Shown here: piece by piece, positions 26,174 to 35,005 of the stretch | Numbering within the stretch: position 1 is the stretch's first letter | How the letters are laid out: each line of letters starts with the position of its first letter | Origin: Corynebacterium glyciniphilum AJ 3170 | GTDB lineage: Bacteria > Actinomycetota > Actinomycetes > Mycobacteriales > Mycobacteriaceae | Assembly (NCBI RefSeq): GCF_000626675.1 | Contig: NZ_CP006842.1 | Location: forward strand, 2,852,001-2,916,000 | Reading direction: 5' to 3' | Length of the DNA: 64,000 nt | Notes under the pieces: generated by a model | Told to the model about the DNA's origin: nothing | What the model saw: only the letters and a program-made list of their open reading frames with translations | The model's database searches: none | Made by a program: the position numbers and the translations under genes

Positions 26174-27885
26174 TGCTCACCAGGATCCGAACCATCAGCG
26201 GCGGCGGCCGTGACTTCCGACTGTTCGTCCTGCTCACCGTACTGTCCGCCATCATCCAGGCAGCCGCGGTACTTGTCCTGTTCCCCCTGCTCGACGACCT
26301 GTTCGGTGGCACACCGGTCGACGCGTGGCCGTGGGTACTGGCCATGGTCGCACTGATCGGCGCGGCTTGGGCGCTCGACATCCTCGCCGCGCACAAGGGG
26401 CTCGCCGTCGGCCTGTCCCTGATGCACGCCATCCAACGCCACACCCCTGCAGCGATCCTGTCCTGGCCCACGCCGGTGATTCCCCGGTCGAAAGCCGCAC
26501 GTCTACGCACTCTGCTGTCCACCGGCGCCGTCGAGGTGACCTCAGCGCCGGTCCTCATGGTCGGCCCTGTGGTCACCGCTGTGGTGTTCACCGCGGCCCT
26601 CGGTATCGGCCTGCTGTTCTTCACCGTTCCCGCTGCCCTGGTGACCCTGGCCGGCGGGGTGCTGATGATGCTCGCCCTGATGCTGTCGAGCAGACTCATC
26701 ACCCGTGCCGACGAAGAATTCGCCGCCGCCACTGAGAACCTCGACGACCGACTCATCGACTACGTCCGGGCCCAGCCGTCACTACGGACCGCGCGCCGGG
26801 TCTCCGCGGGGGCACGCCTGGTTGACGAGGCCCTGGTGTCCGCACGTCGGCGGACGCTACGCCTGCTGTTCTGGCAGGTGCCCGGCGAGATCCTGTTCAG
26901 TGTGGTGCTCCAGGCCGTTCTCATCGGCTACGGGCTCACCGTGTGGCTGGCCGTCGACAACGGCACCCTCGGTGCGGTGTCGGCTGCTGTGACCGTGATC
27001 GTGATGCTGCGTGTCGTCGAACAGGTCACCGGGCTCTCCCGCCTGTCGGTGGGAATCCAGTCGCTGAACCGGACGCTCACCGAGGCCGCAGAGGTGGTGA
27101 CCACCCCGGTGACCACCCCGACTGCCGCGTCCCCCACCCCGCCGCAGATCATCGTCACCGACGTGGACGTGGACTTCCCCGACGGTACCCGCAGTTTGGA
27201 CGGCGTGAGCCTCGATCTGCGACCGGGGACCGTGACCGTCGTTGTCGGACGATCCGGCTCAGGCAAGTCCACACTGCTACGCACCCTCGCGGGGCTGGCG
27301 ATCCCCACATCCGGCTCCGTGTCACTGGACGGGGTCGCTGCAGAGAGCCCCGACCTGCGCGGCAATGCGACGGTCGTGTTCCAGCAGACCGCGCTCGGGG
27401 CGGGGACGGTGAAAGACAACCTGCTGGCCGTCAACCCCGACCTGACTCAGACGGACCTGGAGCGGCTGGCCGACGCATCCGGCCTGCGCGGCGTGCTCGA
27501 GGAGATCCCCACCGGCTGGGACACGCCCGTCGGCGAGCTGGGAGACCACCTCTCCGGTGGGGAACGCCAGCGTGTCGGCATCGCCCGCGCCCTGGCCAAA
27601 CCATCCCACCTGCTGTTGGTGGACGAGGCGACCTCCGCGCTCGACGCCCACAACGAGGCCGCCGTGGTCGAATCCATCCGCACGATCCGGGCGGACTACA
27701 CCACCGTCATCGTGACGCACCGCCCGTCGACGCTGTCCGTCGCCGACACCGTCGTCGTGCTCGACGACGGTCGGATCATCGAGCAGGGAACACCCGCCGA
27801 GCTCGAGGCTGCGGGAGGCAGCTTCGCCCACCTCGTCCAGGAGTGGCGGAACTCTGCGTCCTGGCGGGTTGGACGAGGGAACTAG
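26173..27885 (+). CDS. irtB: IrtB-like ABC transporter half (membrane plus ATPase)
   Basis: A 570-residue protein: six membrane helices (about 20-305) then a nucleotide-binding domain with Walker A GRSGSGKST, signature LSGGERQRVGIARAL and Walker B LLLVDEATSALD. It lacks the flavin domain of its partner, as IrtB does. It should form an obligate heterodimer with IrtA for siderophore-iron import. Its start is translationally coupled to irtA. The TAG stop is shared as CTAG with the stop of the convergent acetyltransferase. Confidence 0.93.
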   Translation: MLTRIRTISGGGRDFRLFVLLTVLSAIIQAAAVLVLFPLLDDLFGGTPVDAWPWVLAMVALIGAAWALDILAAHKGLAVGLSLMHAIQRHTPAAILSWPTPVIPRSKAARLRTLLSTGAVEVTSAPVLMVGPVVTAVVFTAALGIGLLFFTVPAALVTLAGGVLMMLALMLSSRLITRADEEFAAATENLDDRLIDYVRAQPSLRTARRVSAGARLVDEALVSARRRTLRLLFWQVPGEILFSVVLQAVLIGYGLTVWLAVDNGTLGAVSAAVTVIVMLRVVEQVTGLSRLSVGIQSLNRTLTEAAEVVTTPVTTPTAASPTPPQIIVTDVDVDFPDGTRSLDGVSLDLRPGTVTVVVGRSGSGKSTLLRTLAGLAIPTSGSVSLDGVAAESPDLRGNATVVFQQTALGAGTVKDNLLAVNPDLTQTDLERLADASGLRGVLEEIPTGWDTPVGELGDHLSGGERQRVGIARALAKPSHLLLVDEATSALDAHNEAAVVESIRTIRADYTTVIVTHRPSTLSVADTVVVLDDGRIIEQGTPAELEAAGGSFAHLVQEWRNSASWRVGRGN

Positions 27886-28382
27886 AGCATCAGCTGCATC
27901 AGCGTCATGTCGAGCCAGCGGTCGAACTTGGTTCCGACCTGACGGACTGTCCCGCACTCCTCGAACCCGACCTTCGCGTGCAGGCGGATCGACGCGGTGT
28001 TCCCACCCTCGATCGCGGCAACCATCACGTGTTTGCCACCCTCGCGCGCGTGGTCGACGAGCGCGGACATCAACGCCGTCCCCACTCCCCCCGCCCGCTT
28101 GCTGCCGTCGACGTAGATCGAGTTCTCCACCGTGTGTCGGAAACCGTCGTAGTGGCGGAACTCGCCGTAGGTCGCGTAGCCCAGCACCTCCCCGTCGGCG
28201 CCCTCGGCGACGAGGGCACAAGTCCCAGGAACCTGGTACCCCTGCAACCAGGAACGACGGTTCTCCTCGTCAACGGTCTCGTCATTCCATACCGCGACGG
28301 TGTTCTCCACAGCGTCATTGTAGATCGCGGTGATCGCGGGGATATCGGCGTTGGACGCCGCACGGATGTTGATCTCAGTCAC
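27882..28382 (-). CDS. GNAT acetyltransferase, phosphinothricin/methionine-sulfoximine type
   Basis: A 166-residue protein of the Pat/Bar/MddA-like branch: IRAASNADIPAITAIYNDAV at the start, then NSIYVDGSKRAGGVGTALM (acetyl-CoA loop) and IEGGNTASIRLHAKVGFEE. Relatives acetylate phosphinothricin, methionine sulfone or related amino-acid analogues. GTG 28382 fits the family N-terminus; the 13 codons upstream are Arg-rich and not conserved-looking, and no clear ribosome-binding site is visible. It lies 11 bp after the DoxX-like gene on the same strand. Confidence 0.88.
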   Translation of the reverse strand: MTEINIRAASNADIPAITAIYNDAVENTVAVWNDETVDEENRRSWLQGYQVPGTCALVAEGADGEVLGYATYGEFRHYDGFRHTVENSIYVDGSKRAGGVGTALMSALVDHAREGGKHVMVAAIEGGNTASIRLHAKVGFEECGTVRQVGTKFDRWLDMTLMQLML

Positions 28383-28392
28383 ACAGGAGAGA

Positions 28393-28803
28393 CTACTTCT
28401 TCGACGCCTTCGGCGCGGCAATCAGCGCGGCAGCGATCGCGGCAATGAAGAGGTCCTTCGACAGACCGGTCCCGGCCTCGGACGGGCGGATTCCGTCCTT
28501 CCTGGTCATCTGGTCATTGCGGAAGTAGATGGACAGGAATCCCGCGTTGATCGCACCCAGCGCCAGACCCGCCAGTCGGTTGGAGACGACAGGGGCCAGC
28601 AGTGATGCGCCGACACCGATCTCCGAGTAGGAGACGACCTTGCCGAAGGTGTCCGGATCCAGCTTGGTCACCTGGGGCACGCCGGTGGCGGCAAACTGCT
28701 GCAGGCCGGTGGCCGCCTCGGTGGGCATCTTGAGCTTGCCGATGCCGGACTGCAGGAAGTAGGCGCCGCTGATGCCGCGGAGGAGAGTGGTCGAGAGGCT
28801 CAT
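28393..28803 (-). CDS. DoxX-like membrane protein
   Basis: A 136-residue protein with four hydrophobic segments and the DoxX-type N-terminus LLRGISGAYFLQSGIGKLKMP. The loop FRNDQMTRKDGIRPSEAG resembles other actinobacterial members. DoxX-family proteins are associated with redox and thiol stress in mycobacteria; the role here is unproven. ATG 28803 has AAGGA at suitable distance. Upstream lies AGTTG-6-CAACT (28833-28848), a small dyad that could bind a regulator. Confidence 0.8.
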   Translation of the reverse strand: MSLSTTLLRGISGAYFLQSGIGKLKMPTEAATGLQQFAATGVPQVTKLDPDTFGKVVSYSEIGVGASLLAPVVSNRLAGLALGAINAGFLSIYFRNDQMTRKDGIRPSEAGTGLSKDLFIAAIAAALIAAPKASKK

Positions 28804-29145
28804 GGTGGTCCTTACGTGGCCGATAGGAATGTAGTTGATATGACAACTTTGCCGTCGTTGACTGTACTCCTCCGTCCGATGTGGTGCACGGCCACACAAT
28901 CCCCGCCACGCCCCGGCACATCCGCCACGTCGCCGACACCTGTCGTCCACGTTCTGTCTGTGTCTCATCCTCCTCCCGTTCACCTCCCGGCCACCGGAAC
29001 CCGCGAAACCGCCACCGCGTACCCCCGGTATGGTGGACCGGTCACAAAAATGCGTCCTGAGCAGACCATTACGATGGAAAAGCGGCTATCTTCATAGTGA
29101 AGCAGCGGGATCAACCCCTGTACTGACACCACTACGGAGAAAACC
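28804..29145. other. 342-bp divergent intergenic region
   Basis: No convincing gene. The left end holds the dyad AGTTG/CAACT (28833-28848) serving the DoxX-like gene. The right end holds a possible -10 TATCTT (29087-29092) and the ribosome-binding site GGAG 7 nt before the start at 29146. The middle 150 bp is Pro/His-type GC-rich sequence with no structure I could support. Confidence 0.5.
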
Positions 29146-29442
29146 ATGTCGTTCATTCTTGAAATCCAAGAAATCGTGTGGGGCCCGATCAAGGACCTGT
29201 ACCTCGAGTTCACCGCCGGCCTGCCTGTCTTCAACATCCCGCCGCTGGGCTCGTCGTTCGGCGACATCAGCGTCGACCTCGGATCCTCCGGACTCGGTTC
29301 CTCTTTCGGTGACGCGAACCTGGGTTCTTCCTTCGGTGACGCCAACCTGGGTTCCACCGACTTCGGTTCCACGTTCGGTTCCACCAACGGCGACCAGAAC
29401 TTCGGTTCCTCCGGCCTGCAGCTGCCGCCCCTCGGTTCCTGA
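29146..29442 (+). CDS. Small Gly/Ser/Phe/Asp-repeat protein of unknown function
   Basis: A 98-residue protein in two parts. Residues 1-30 form a probable amphipathic helix (FILEIQEIVWGPIKDLYLEF) with no classical signal peptide. Residues 31-98 are low-complexity repeats built on GSSFGD: the 9-residue unit GSSFGDANL occurs twice, with shorter variants such as GSTDF and GSTFGS. Charged residues are almost only Asp. Codons are nearly all of the optimal set (TTC, TCC, GGT, GAC, AAC) and the ribosome-binding site GGAG is strong, so it is probably abundant. I do not recognise the family. A small mycomembrane-associated or secreted protein is conceivable, since corynebacterial porins are also short and lack signal peptides. 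Confidence 0.75.
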   Translation: MSFILEIQEIVWGPIKDLYLEFTAGLPVFNIPPLGSSFGDISVDLGSSGLGSSFGDANLGSSFGDANLGSTDFGSTFGSTNGDQNFGSSGLQLPPLGS

Positions 29443-29455
29443 GAGACGGTCTGAG

Positions 29456-29477
29456 ACTGGCCCCGGGGGGGGTCAGT
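29456..29477. terminator. G/C-rich hairpin between convergent genes
   Basis: Arms ACTGGCCCC (29456-29464) and GGGGTCAGT (29469-29477) pair over 9 bp with one G-T pair and a GGGG loop. It sits 14 bp after the repeat-protein stop and overlaps the stop codon of the convergent kinase. No T tract. Confidence 0.5.
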
Positions 29478-31260
29478 CGCCAGTGGCGACACCGGTGAAA
29501 TCACTGACCTTGCCTGATCCACCGAAGATCCAGGAGACAAGGATGGCCCCCGGGTCCACCACTCCCTGGGACGCTGCGCCGAGATAGCTGGCGCGGCCTT
29601 TCTTCGCAACCATCTCGCGGGTTCCCTCCGCCCCCTCTGCTGCTGCCGAGTAGCAGGCCTGCAGGACGTCGGAGAAGTTGGCAGCAGAGTCCCTGACGTC
29701 TGCCGCCGCCTCCGCTGCCGGGATCAGGGCGTCGATCAGCGTATTGTCGCCCTGCCGCGCCCCACCGAGTTCGGTGATGGCGCGGTGTGCCGCTTCCAGC
29801 CCGGAGGCGAGTCCGGCGGCCGGCGAGTCGGCCTCGCCCATCGCGGTGCCCAGCTCCCGGAACAACGTACCGAGCACCGCGCCCGAGGTTCCTCCCGCCC
29901 TGATCAGCAGGCGGTGTCCGAGGGCCCCCAGCACGTCAGCGTCCGATCCCTGCAGCGGCAGGGAGACTCCACCGAAAGCGGCGTCCATGTTCTGGCCGAA
30001 ATCGCCATCCCCGGCGAGCCGGTCGAGTTCGGTGAGGTCATCGGTAGCCCCCTGTACACGTCCGACGAAATCACTGAGCCAGCGGTTCTCCTTGCCGGAG
30101 GCCGGCAGATCATCATCGAAACTCGTCGCCGCCGGGGCATACACCAGAGGAGCACCGTGTCCGCCGAGAACGCGAGGCCATCCCGGCGCGTCCGTGGGAG
30201 CGTCCAGGAGTTCCACCAGCTCGTCCATGGCGTCCCCCACTGACGTCAGCGTGAGAGACACACCCGCCATGTTCACCGAGGTGGTGTACGTCCCGACCAT
30301 CGCCCGACGGACGCTCACGCCCCTGTCGGCGAGCTGTCGCAGCACGGAGCCGAAGAGCAGAGACAGCTCCAGCGGTGTCGTCCCACCGAGGCCGTTGACG
30401 AGGCAGACCACTTCGGATCCGTCGTCAAGGGACAAGGCACTGCTGATCCCCTCCAACAGCCGGGCGACGACCTTGTCGGCGGTCTCCACATCGACACGGT
30501 CGACACCACGCTCGCCGTGGATCCCCACCCCGACCTCCATCTTCCCTTCCGGCAGGTCGAAGGTGTCGCGCCCGCTCGTCGGAAGATGCCCGGGCGCCAG
30601 GGCCACTGCCATGCTGCGTGAGCTGTCCGCCACCCATTGTCCGATGTCCGCAACCCGGTCAATGCTGTCGCCGCGCTGTGCGGCGGCCCCCGTCACTTTC
30701 TCCACGAGGATCGTCGCCCCGGTTCCCCGTCGTCCCGGGCCGTCCGAAGTGTCAGTGCTGTCAGTGCTGTCAGTGCTGTCAGTGCTGTCAGTGCTGTCAG
30801 TGCCAGCGAGGTCAGTGGCAACATCGTCGTCAACGAGGACTGCCCGGGTTTCGGTGTCACCGAGGGCCTGCCGCGCAACGGTGAAGTTCATCACATCCCC
30901 GGTGTAGTTCTTCACCACGTGCACCACGCCGGCGCCCTGGTCAGCCCACCGGGTCGCCTCGGCGATCTGCACGGCATTCGGGGACGTGAACAACAGGCCA
31001 GGGCAGACTGCGGCGAGCATACCGGCACCGATGAATCCGGCGTGCATGGGTTCGTGACCGGAACCTCCACCGGAGATGACGGAGACTGCCGGGTCCCCGC
31101 CCTCGGTGCTCACCGCGGAAGCACGGCCGATGAACCCGCTGTCGTGCCATTCTGCGTCCGGGTGAGAGGCGATGAAGCCGCCGAGTGCCTCCGAGAGGAA
31201 GTCCGAGGGGTTGTTGCGGAAGGAGCGAAGAGGAATCTGCTGGGAGTCAGAGTCAGACAT
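29473..31260 (-). CDS. Dihydroxyacetone kinase (single-chain DhaK-DhaL, ATP type)
   Basis: A 595-residue protein. The DhaK domain (about 1-355) has GGGSGHEPMHAGFIG and the substrate-binding His in VGVGIHGERG, which holds dihydroxyacetone as a hemiaminal. The DhaL domain (about 395-590) has the nucleotide-binding DRLAGDGDFGQNM and AGGTSGAVLG. It phosphorylates dihydroxyacetone to DHAP with ATP. Residues of about 153-170 are a Thr-Asp-Ser tandem repeat encoded by 9-bp units and absent from normal family members. TACACT lies 8 nt before the ATG. Divergent from glycerol dehydrogenase, completing the GldA-Dak glycerol route. Confidence 0.95.
   Translation of the reverse strand: MSDSDSQQIPLRSFRNNPSDFLSEALGGFIASHPDAEWHDSGFIGRASAVSTEGGDPAVSVISGGGSGHEPMHAGFIGAGMLAAVCPGLLFTSPNAVQIAEATRWADQGAGVVHVVKNYTGDVMNFTVARQALGDTETRAVLVDDDVATDLAGTDSTDSTDSTDSTDSTDTSDGPGRRGTGATILVEKVTGAAAQRGDSIDRVADIGQWVADSSRSMAVALAPGHLPTSGRDTFDLPEGKMEVGVGIHGERGVDRVDVETADKVVARLLEGISSALSLDDGSEVVCLVNGLGGTTPLELSLLFGSVLRQLADRGVSVRRAMVGTYTTSVNMAGVSLTLTSVGDAMDELVELLDAPTDAPGWPRVLGGHGAPLVYAPAATSFDDDLPASGKENRWLSDFVGRVQGATDDLTELDRLAGDGDFGQNMDAAFGGVSLPLQGSDADVLGALGHRLLIRAGGTSGAVLGTLFRELGTAMGEADSPAAGLASGLEAAHRAITELGGARQGDNTLIDALIPAAEAAADVRDSAANFSDVLQACYSAAAEGAEGTREMVAKKGRASYLGAASQGVVDPGAILVSWIFGGSGKVSDFTGVATGD
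30751..30804. repeat. Coding 9-bp tandem repeat in the dihydroxyacetone kinase gene
   Basis: Five perfect copies of GTCAGTGCT (30751-30795) and a sixth with one change (30796-30804). On the coding strand they specify repeats of Ser-Thr-Asp. Copy number can change without a frameshift. Confidence 0.95.
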
Positions 31261-31355
31261 GTCCGCCGAGTGTAGCCAAACCTCCCGGCTGCCACCGAGC
31301 TACCACCGGGCCACCACCGGGCCCGTCACGATCGCCGGAAGACGCCTAGGGTGGA

Positions 31356-31375
31356 GGCCGCTCGTGGCCGCTCGT
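31356..31375. repeat. Two tandem 10-bp repeats upstream of gldA
   Basis: GGCCGCTCGT occurs at 31356-31365 and 31366-31375, one helical turn apart, in the 163-bp region between the divergent kinase and gldA. It follows a possible -10 TAGGGT at 31347. Could be a regulator site or chance slippage. Confidence 0.4.
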
Positions 31376-31423
31376 GCCCGAACATGTGCAGAATTTCATC
31401 AACCCTCACACAAGGAATGACGT

Positions 31424-32542
31424 ATGACTGACAAACTGTTCACCAGCCCGGCACGCTACGTCCAGGGCATCGACCTCATCGACCGGGCTTCCGGGTACCT
31501 GCGCCCGCTGGGCACCTCACCGCTGATCATCGCCGATGACGTCGTGTGGGGCATCGCCGGGGAGAAGCTGCAGGAATCGCTCAGCTCGGACGGGCTCGAC
31601 CCTGCACACGAAATCTTCGGTGGCGAGGCCTCCATGACCGAGATTGACCGGATCACGGAGAAGGCACGATCCGGCGGGAACGACGTCATCATCGGCCTGG
31701 GCGGTGGAAAGACCATCGACACTGCACGCGCCGTGGCAGACCATGCGTCCCTGCCCGTCGCTGTCTTCCCGACGGCCGTTTCTGCGGACGCCCCCACCGC
31801 CCGGGTCTCGGTGATCTACACCGACGAGGGTGTCTTCGACTCCTACCTGTTCTACGACCGCAACCCGGACCTCATCGCCATCGACACCCGCGTGATCGCG
31901 AACGCGCCGGTCCGTACCCTGCGGTCCGGCATCGGCGACGCGCTCGCCACGTCGATCGAGGCCCGCGCGGTCAACCGGGCGAACTCCCGCCGGATGGACG
32001 ACACCGCGCGTCCTACCCTTGCCGGACTGGCGCTGGCAGAGAAGTGCGAGGAGACCTTGTTCGCCTATGCACATCAGGCGCTCCGGGACAATGAAGCGCA
32101 CGTGGTCAGCCGAGCGCTGGAGAACATCTGCGAAGCCAACACTCTGCTGTCAGGCCTGGGCTTCGAAAACGGTGGCCTGGCTGCGGTACACGCCATCCAC
32201 AATGGTTTCACCGCGCTGGACGGCGACATCCACCACATGACCCACGGGGAGAAGGTCGCGTTCGGCATCGGGGTTCAGCTCATGCTGGAAGGGGCGACCG
32301 AAGTGGAGGCCGACCGTTACATCGGATTCCTGCAGTCCGTCGGTCTGCCGACCACCTTGGACGAGATCCACCTCGAGAATGCCGATGATGATGACCTGCG
32401 CCGAATCGCCGAGCTGGCCTGCTCTGACGGCGAGACCCTGAAGCAGATGCCCGGTGAGTACACCACCACCGATGTGGTCGAGGCGATCAAGGCCGCCGAT
32501 CTCTACGCACGCGGGCTGAAGGAACGCACGGGACGGTCCTGA
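31424..32542 (+). CDS. gldA: Glycerol dehydrogenase
   Basis: A 372-residue iron-type (zinc-dependent GldA) alcohol dehydrogenase. NAD-binding GLGGGKTIDTARAVAD, the FPTAVSADAP region, and metal ligands of the family: Asp in SGIGDALATSIEARA, His in GLAAVHAIHNGF and His in HHMTHGEKVAFG. It oxidises glycerol to dihydroxyacetone with NAD. ATG 31424 has AAGGA upstream. The divergent dihydroxyacetone kinase takes the product to DHAP. Confidence 0.95.
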   Translation: MTDKLFTSPARYVQGIDLIDRASGYLRPLGTSPLIIADDVVWGIAGEKLQESLSSDGLDPAHEIFGGEASMTEIDRITEKARSGGNDVIIGLGGGKTIDTARAVADHASLPVAVFPTAVSADAPTARVSVIYTDEGVFDSYLFYDRNPDLIAIDTRVIANAPVRTLRSGIGDALATSIEARAVNRANSRRMDDTARPTLAGLALAEKCEETLFAYAHQALRDNEAHVVSRALENICEANTLLSGLGFENGGLAAVHAIHNGFTALDGDIHHMTHGEKVAFGIGVQLMLEGATEVEADRYIGFLQSVGLPTTLDEIHLENADDDDLRRIAELACSDGETLKQMPGEYTTTDVVEAIKAADLYARGLKERTGRS

Positions 32543-32556
32543 CGGGCCGACTCCTT

Positions 32557-33624
32557 CTACTTCCGGATGGGGACGATTTCCCACCGGGTCGCACACCGCC
32601 AGGCCCACTCGACGGGCCCGTACCGGAAGTACCGCAGCCACACCGCACTGGCGAGAATCTGCACAATCAGGATCCCGACAGTCGCGACCGGCAGCCACCA
32701 GAGGTTGGTCAGCTGTGTGTCTGGGAACACGTGGAGAAGGATCTGCACGACTGCGGAGGCGGCAAGGTAGTTGGTCAGTGCCGTGCGCCCGAGAATGGAG
32801 AACGGGGCGCTGGTCACAGTCCCGCGACCGCCGCAGGCCCGCCAGAGCAGTGACAGTCCGGTGACGATGGCCACCGCGGTGAACAACCCGGCGAAGCCAC
32901 CCACACGGTCAAGGACATCCGGGGCAGGAAGGGCGCCAGCATTCATCATGGAGTTCTGGAGGATGGTGAGCCCGACCCCTGCGGCAGCCGATGCCGCGAC
33001 AACGACAGCGGCGATGACGGCGTCCCGTCGGCGCGTCGATTCAAGCCACTGCGGGAGCCCGAACTGGGCGGCCCCGAAACCCGCGACCATCAGTGTCGCG
33101 GCGATCAGCGGGCTGTTGCCCCACATCCAGTAGGCCACGAGCGTGCCAACAATACCGAGCACCAGCACCGGGCCTCTGGGAAGGAACAGGGCGGGGACGA
33201 CCAGGACCAGCGCGATAACGGCGTACATCGTGAGAATATCCCCGCTGTACAGCAGAAACAGGTTCAGCAGACCGATGGGAAGCAGGGTCGCGAAACGACG
33301 GACCATCAACCAGCGCGCCGAACGGACCGGCATCCTGCGCTGCGTGGAACTGTAGAGAAGCCACGCACTGACCCCGAAGAGGAAGGCGAAGATCGGCACG
33401 AAACGTCCCTGGATCACCACGCCGTAGAAGCGCAGGACGGGATGGTGCAGGTCAGCGTTCTCCGTCCAGCGGTAGAGCAGGTCACGCAGGTTGACGAAGA
33501 GGATGCCGCATAGCGCAACCCCGCGTAGGACATCGAGGAAGCCGTAGCGTCCGATGGTGGGGGCGGGGCCGACGTTCTGGCCTGTTCGTAGGCCTGACCA
33601 GGTTACGGTTGCTGCCGTGGTCAC
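32557..33624 (-). CDS. DUF418/YeiB-like membrane protein
   Basis: A 355-residue protein with about 9-10 hydrophobic segments. The N-terminal RYGFLDVLRGVALCGILFVN and the ending, where a C-terminal YFRYGPVEWAWRCATRW box is visible, are characteristic of the DUF418 (YeiB) family, related to membrane acyltransferases. Function unknown; transfer of an acyl group to an envelope component is a guess from the fold. GTG 33624 has AGGAGA about 8 nt upstream. Converges on gldA with a 14-bp gap. Confidence 0.9.
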   Translation of the reverse strand: MTTAATVTWSGLRTGQNVGPAPTIGRYGFLDVLRGVALCGILFVNLRDLLYRWTENADLHHPVLRFYGVVIQGRFVPIFAFLFGVSAWLLYSSTQRRMPVRSARWLMVRRFATLLPIGLLNLFLLYSGDILTMYAVIALVLVVPALFLPRGPVLVLGIVGTLVAYWMWGNSPLIAATLMVAGFGAAQFGLPQWLESTRRRDAVIAAVVVAASAAAGVGLTILQNSMMNAGALPAPDVLDRVGGFAGLFTAVAIVTGLSLLWRACGGRGTVTSAPFSILGRTALTNYLAASAVVQILLHVFPDTQLTNLWWLPVATVGILIVQILASAVWLRYFRYGPVEWAWRCATRWEIVPIRK

Positions 33625-33757
33625 AGGGGGTTCTCCTGAGGGGATGAAGTGGATGAATCATCCAGAAGACTAGTGTTGCCGGGTTCCTCCGACATCGGTC
33701 TACGGACTGATCCTCTCCGGGATTCGACCTCCACCCGGGGTATGACATGCGCTCCCC

Positions 33758-34465
33758 ATGACTACCCTGATGTATATGGACACGTTACGCAGACACCACG
33801 TTGCCGCAGTCGCAGCTCTCGGTTGTACTGCCGTGCTGTTGACCGGATGCACACAGCAGGACGAGACCCCGACCGCGACCGAGACGGTGATGAACACCGT
33901 GACAGACACTGTCGAGCAAACCCAGGCCCCAGACAACGGCGCTCCGTCGGAGACAACCGCCGAGCCCTCCGGCGACGCCACGGCCGATGCCTGTGAGGAG
34001 GCGGCAGTGGATAATCCGCTCACCGGGGAGGAACCGATTCCGGTGCGTGTGGCAGAGGAGGAGACCCCCGACATCTTCTTCCACTACACCGCGACTGATG
34101 ACCAGACCGACCCCTGTGCTCCCCTGTCGTGGGTGGTGTTGAACGGCGGCAACGGTACAGCCGAGAACTCGAACGGTACCGCCGGGAGCAGCCGTCAGAC
34201 CGTGGCGCTGTTCGCAGAGGGCGAGCTCGTCACCGAGCCTGCCCCGATTCTCGCCCGGCGTATCGAGTCAGTCGACCGTATCGATGACAGCACAGTGCGG
34301 GTGAATTACGCCTTCTTCGGTGACGCGCCGGCGGCGGCCGACCAGAACGTCCCCGGTTCGGCGACGTTCCATTGGGACGATAGCCGAATAGAGGTTAGTG
34401 ACAATACGATCCCCGTTGAACTCAATGAATCTACAGAGACGCTGGACCTCGATTCTGTGACATAG
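33758..34465 (+). CDS. LppP/LprE-like lipoprotein
   Basis: A 235-residue protein with a lipoprotein signal peptide (lipobox LLTGC; Cys about residue 31) and a Thr/Glu/Asp-rich linker. The folded part contains DPCAPLSWVVLNG and NVPGSATFHWDD, which resemble the mycobacterial LppP/LprE domain. The start could be ATG 33758 or ATG 33776; neither has a convincing ribosome-binding site. It probably faces the periplasm; role unknown. Confidence 0.8.
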   Translation: MTTLMYMDTLRRHHVAAVAALGCTAVLLTGCTQQDETPTATETVMNTVTDTVEQTQAPDNGAPSETTAEPSGDATADACEEAAVDNPLTGEEPIPVRVAEEETPDIFFHYTATDDQTDPCAPLSWVVLNGGNGTAENSNGTAGSSRQTVALFAEGELVTEPAPILARRIESVDRIDDSTVRVNYAFFGDAPAAADQNVPGSATFHWDDSRIEVSDNTIPVELNESTETLDLDSVT

Positions 34466-34523
34466 GAGCCTGTAAACGGGGTATCATCGGTCCATCTAGA
34501 CTGGCGACAAAGATGCGTAAGGT

Positions 34524-34916
34524 TTGAAGGAAAGTATGCCTAGAATTCTGATTGTCGTCACTGAGCTCGTCATCGCCGTAGCGCTCATTGTGTTGCTGAA
34601 TATCAGGGAGGCGTCGAGCGCTACTGATGACATAACAAGCTGGCTGAATCGCGGCGCAACCTGGTCCGTCTACGCGTTCCTCTTCTCGCTGGGGCTGATC
34701 TTTATACGGAGAAGGCACCTCTGGATCGAGGCGATAATCGTCGTTATCACTGTGCCTGTCACTATGTGGGCACTAACGCCCACACCAGGCCCCGACTTCG
34801 GCAGGGGGCTCGTGGTGATGCTCGTCCCCGGGATCCTGATCGGATCGGCAGTCTCGTTCCTCTACGAGATCGGTTCATTGTCACTGTCCTGGGCGAGTAA
34901 GCGAACAGCCACTTAA
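34524..34916 (+). CDS. Small membrane protein, paralogue of the one at 40010
   Basis: A 130-residue protein with four hydrophobic segments (about 7-25, 47-63, 68-84 and 99-120). It aligns end to end with the 130-residue protein at 40010: both begin MKE, and share TDD, SWLN/YWLN, GATWSVYAFL/GAFWSVCAFL, GPDFG/GPNFG and PGILIGSA. TTG 34524 is taken because it matches the paralogue's ATG; ATG 34536, with AAGGA upstream, is a good alternative. I do not recognise the family. Confidence 0.75.
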   Translation: MKESMPRILIVVTELVIAVALIVLLNIREASSATDDITSWLNRGATWSVYAFLFSLGLIFIRRRHLWIEAIIVVITVPVTMWALTPTPGPDFGRGLVVMLVPGILIGSAVSFLYEIGSLSLSWASKRTAT

Positions 34917-35005
34917 CCCACGTTGAAGCGCACAGACCCCGACTGTGTTTCGCCTTGAACTCTGTAGGGTGGGATGGAATCAACCGATTGGATCGGAGAC
35001 CCCCA

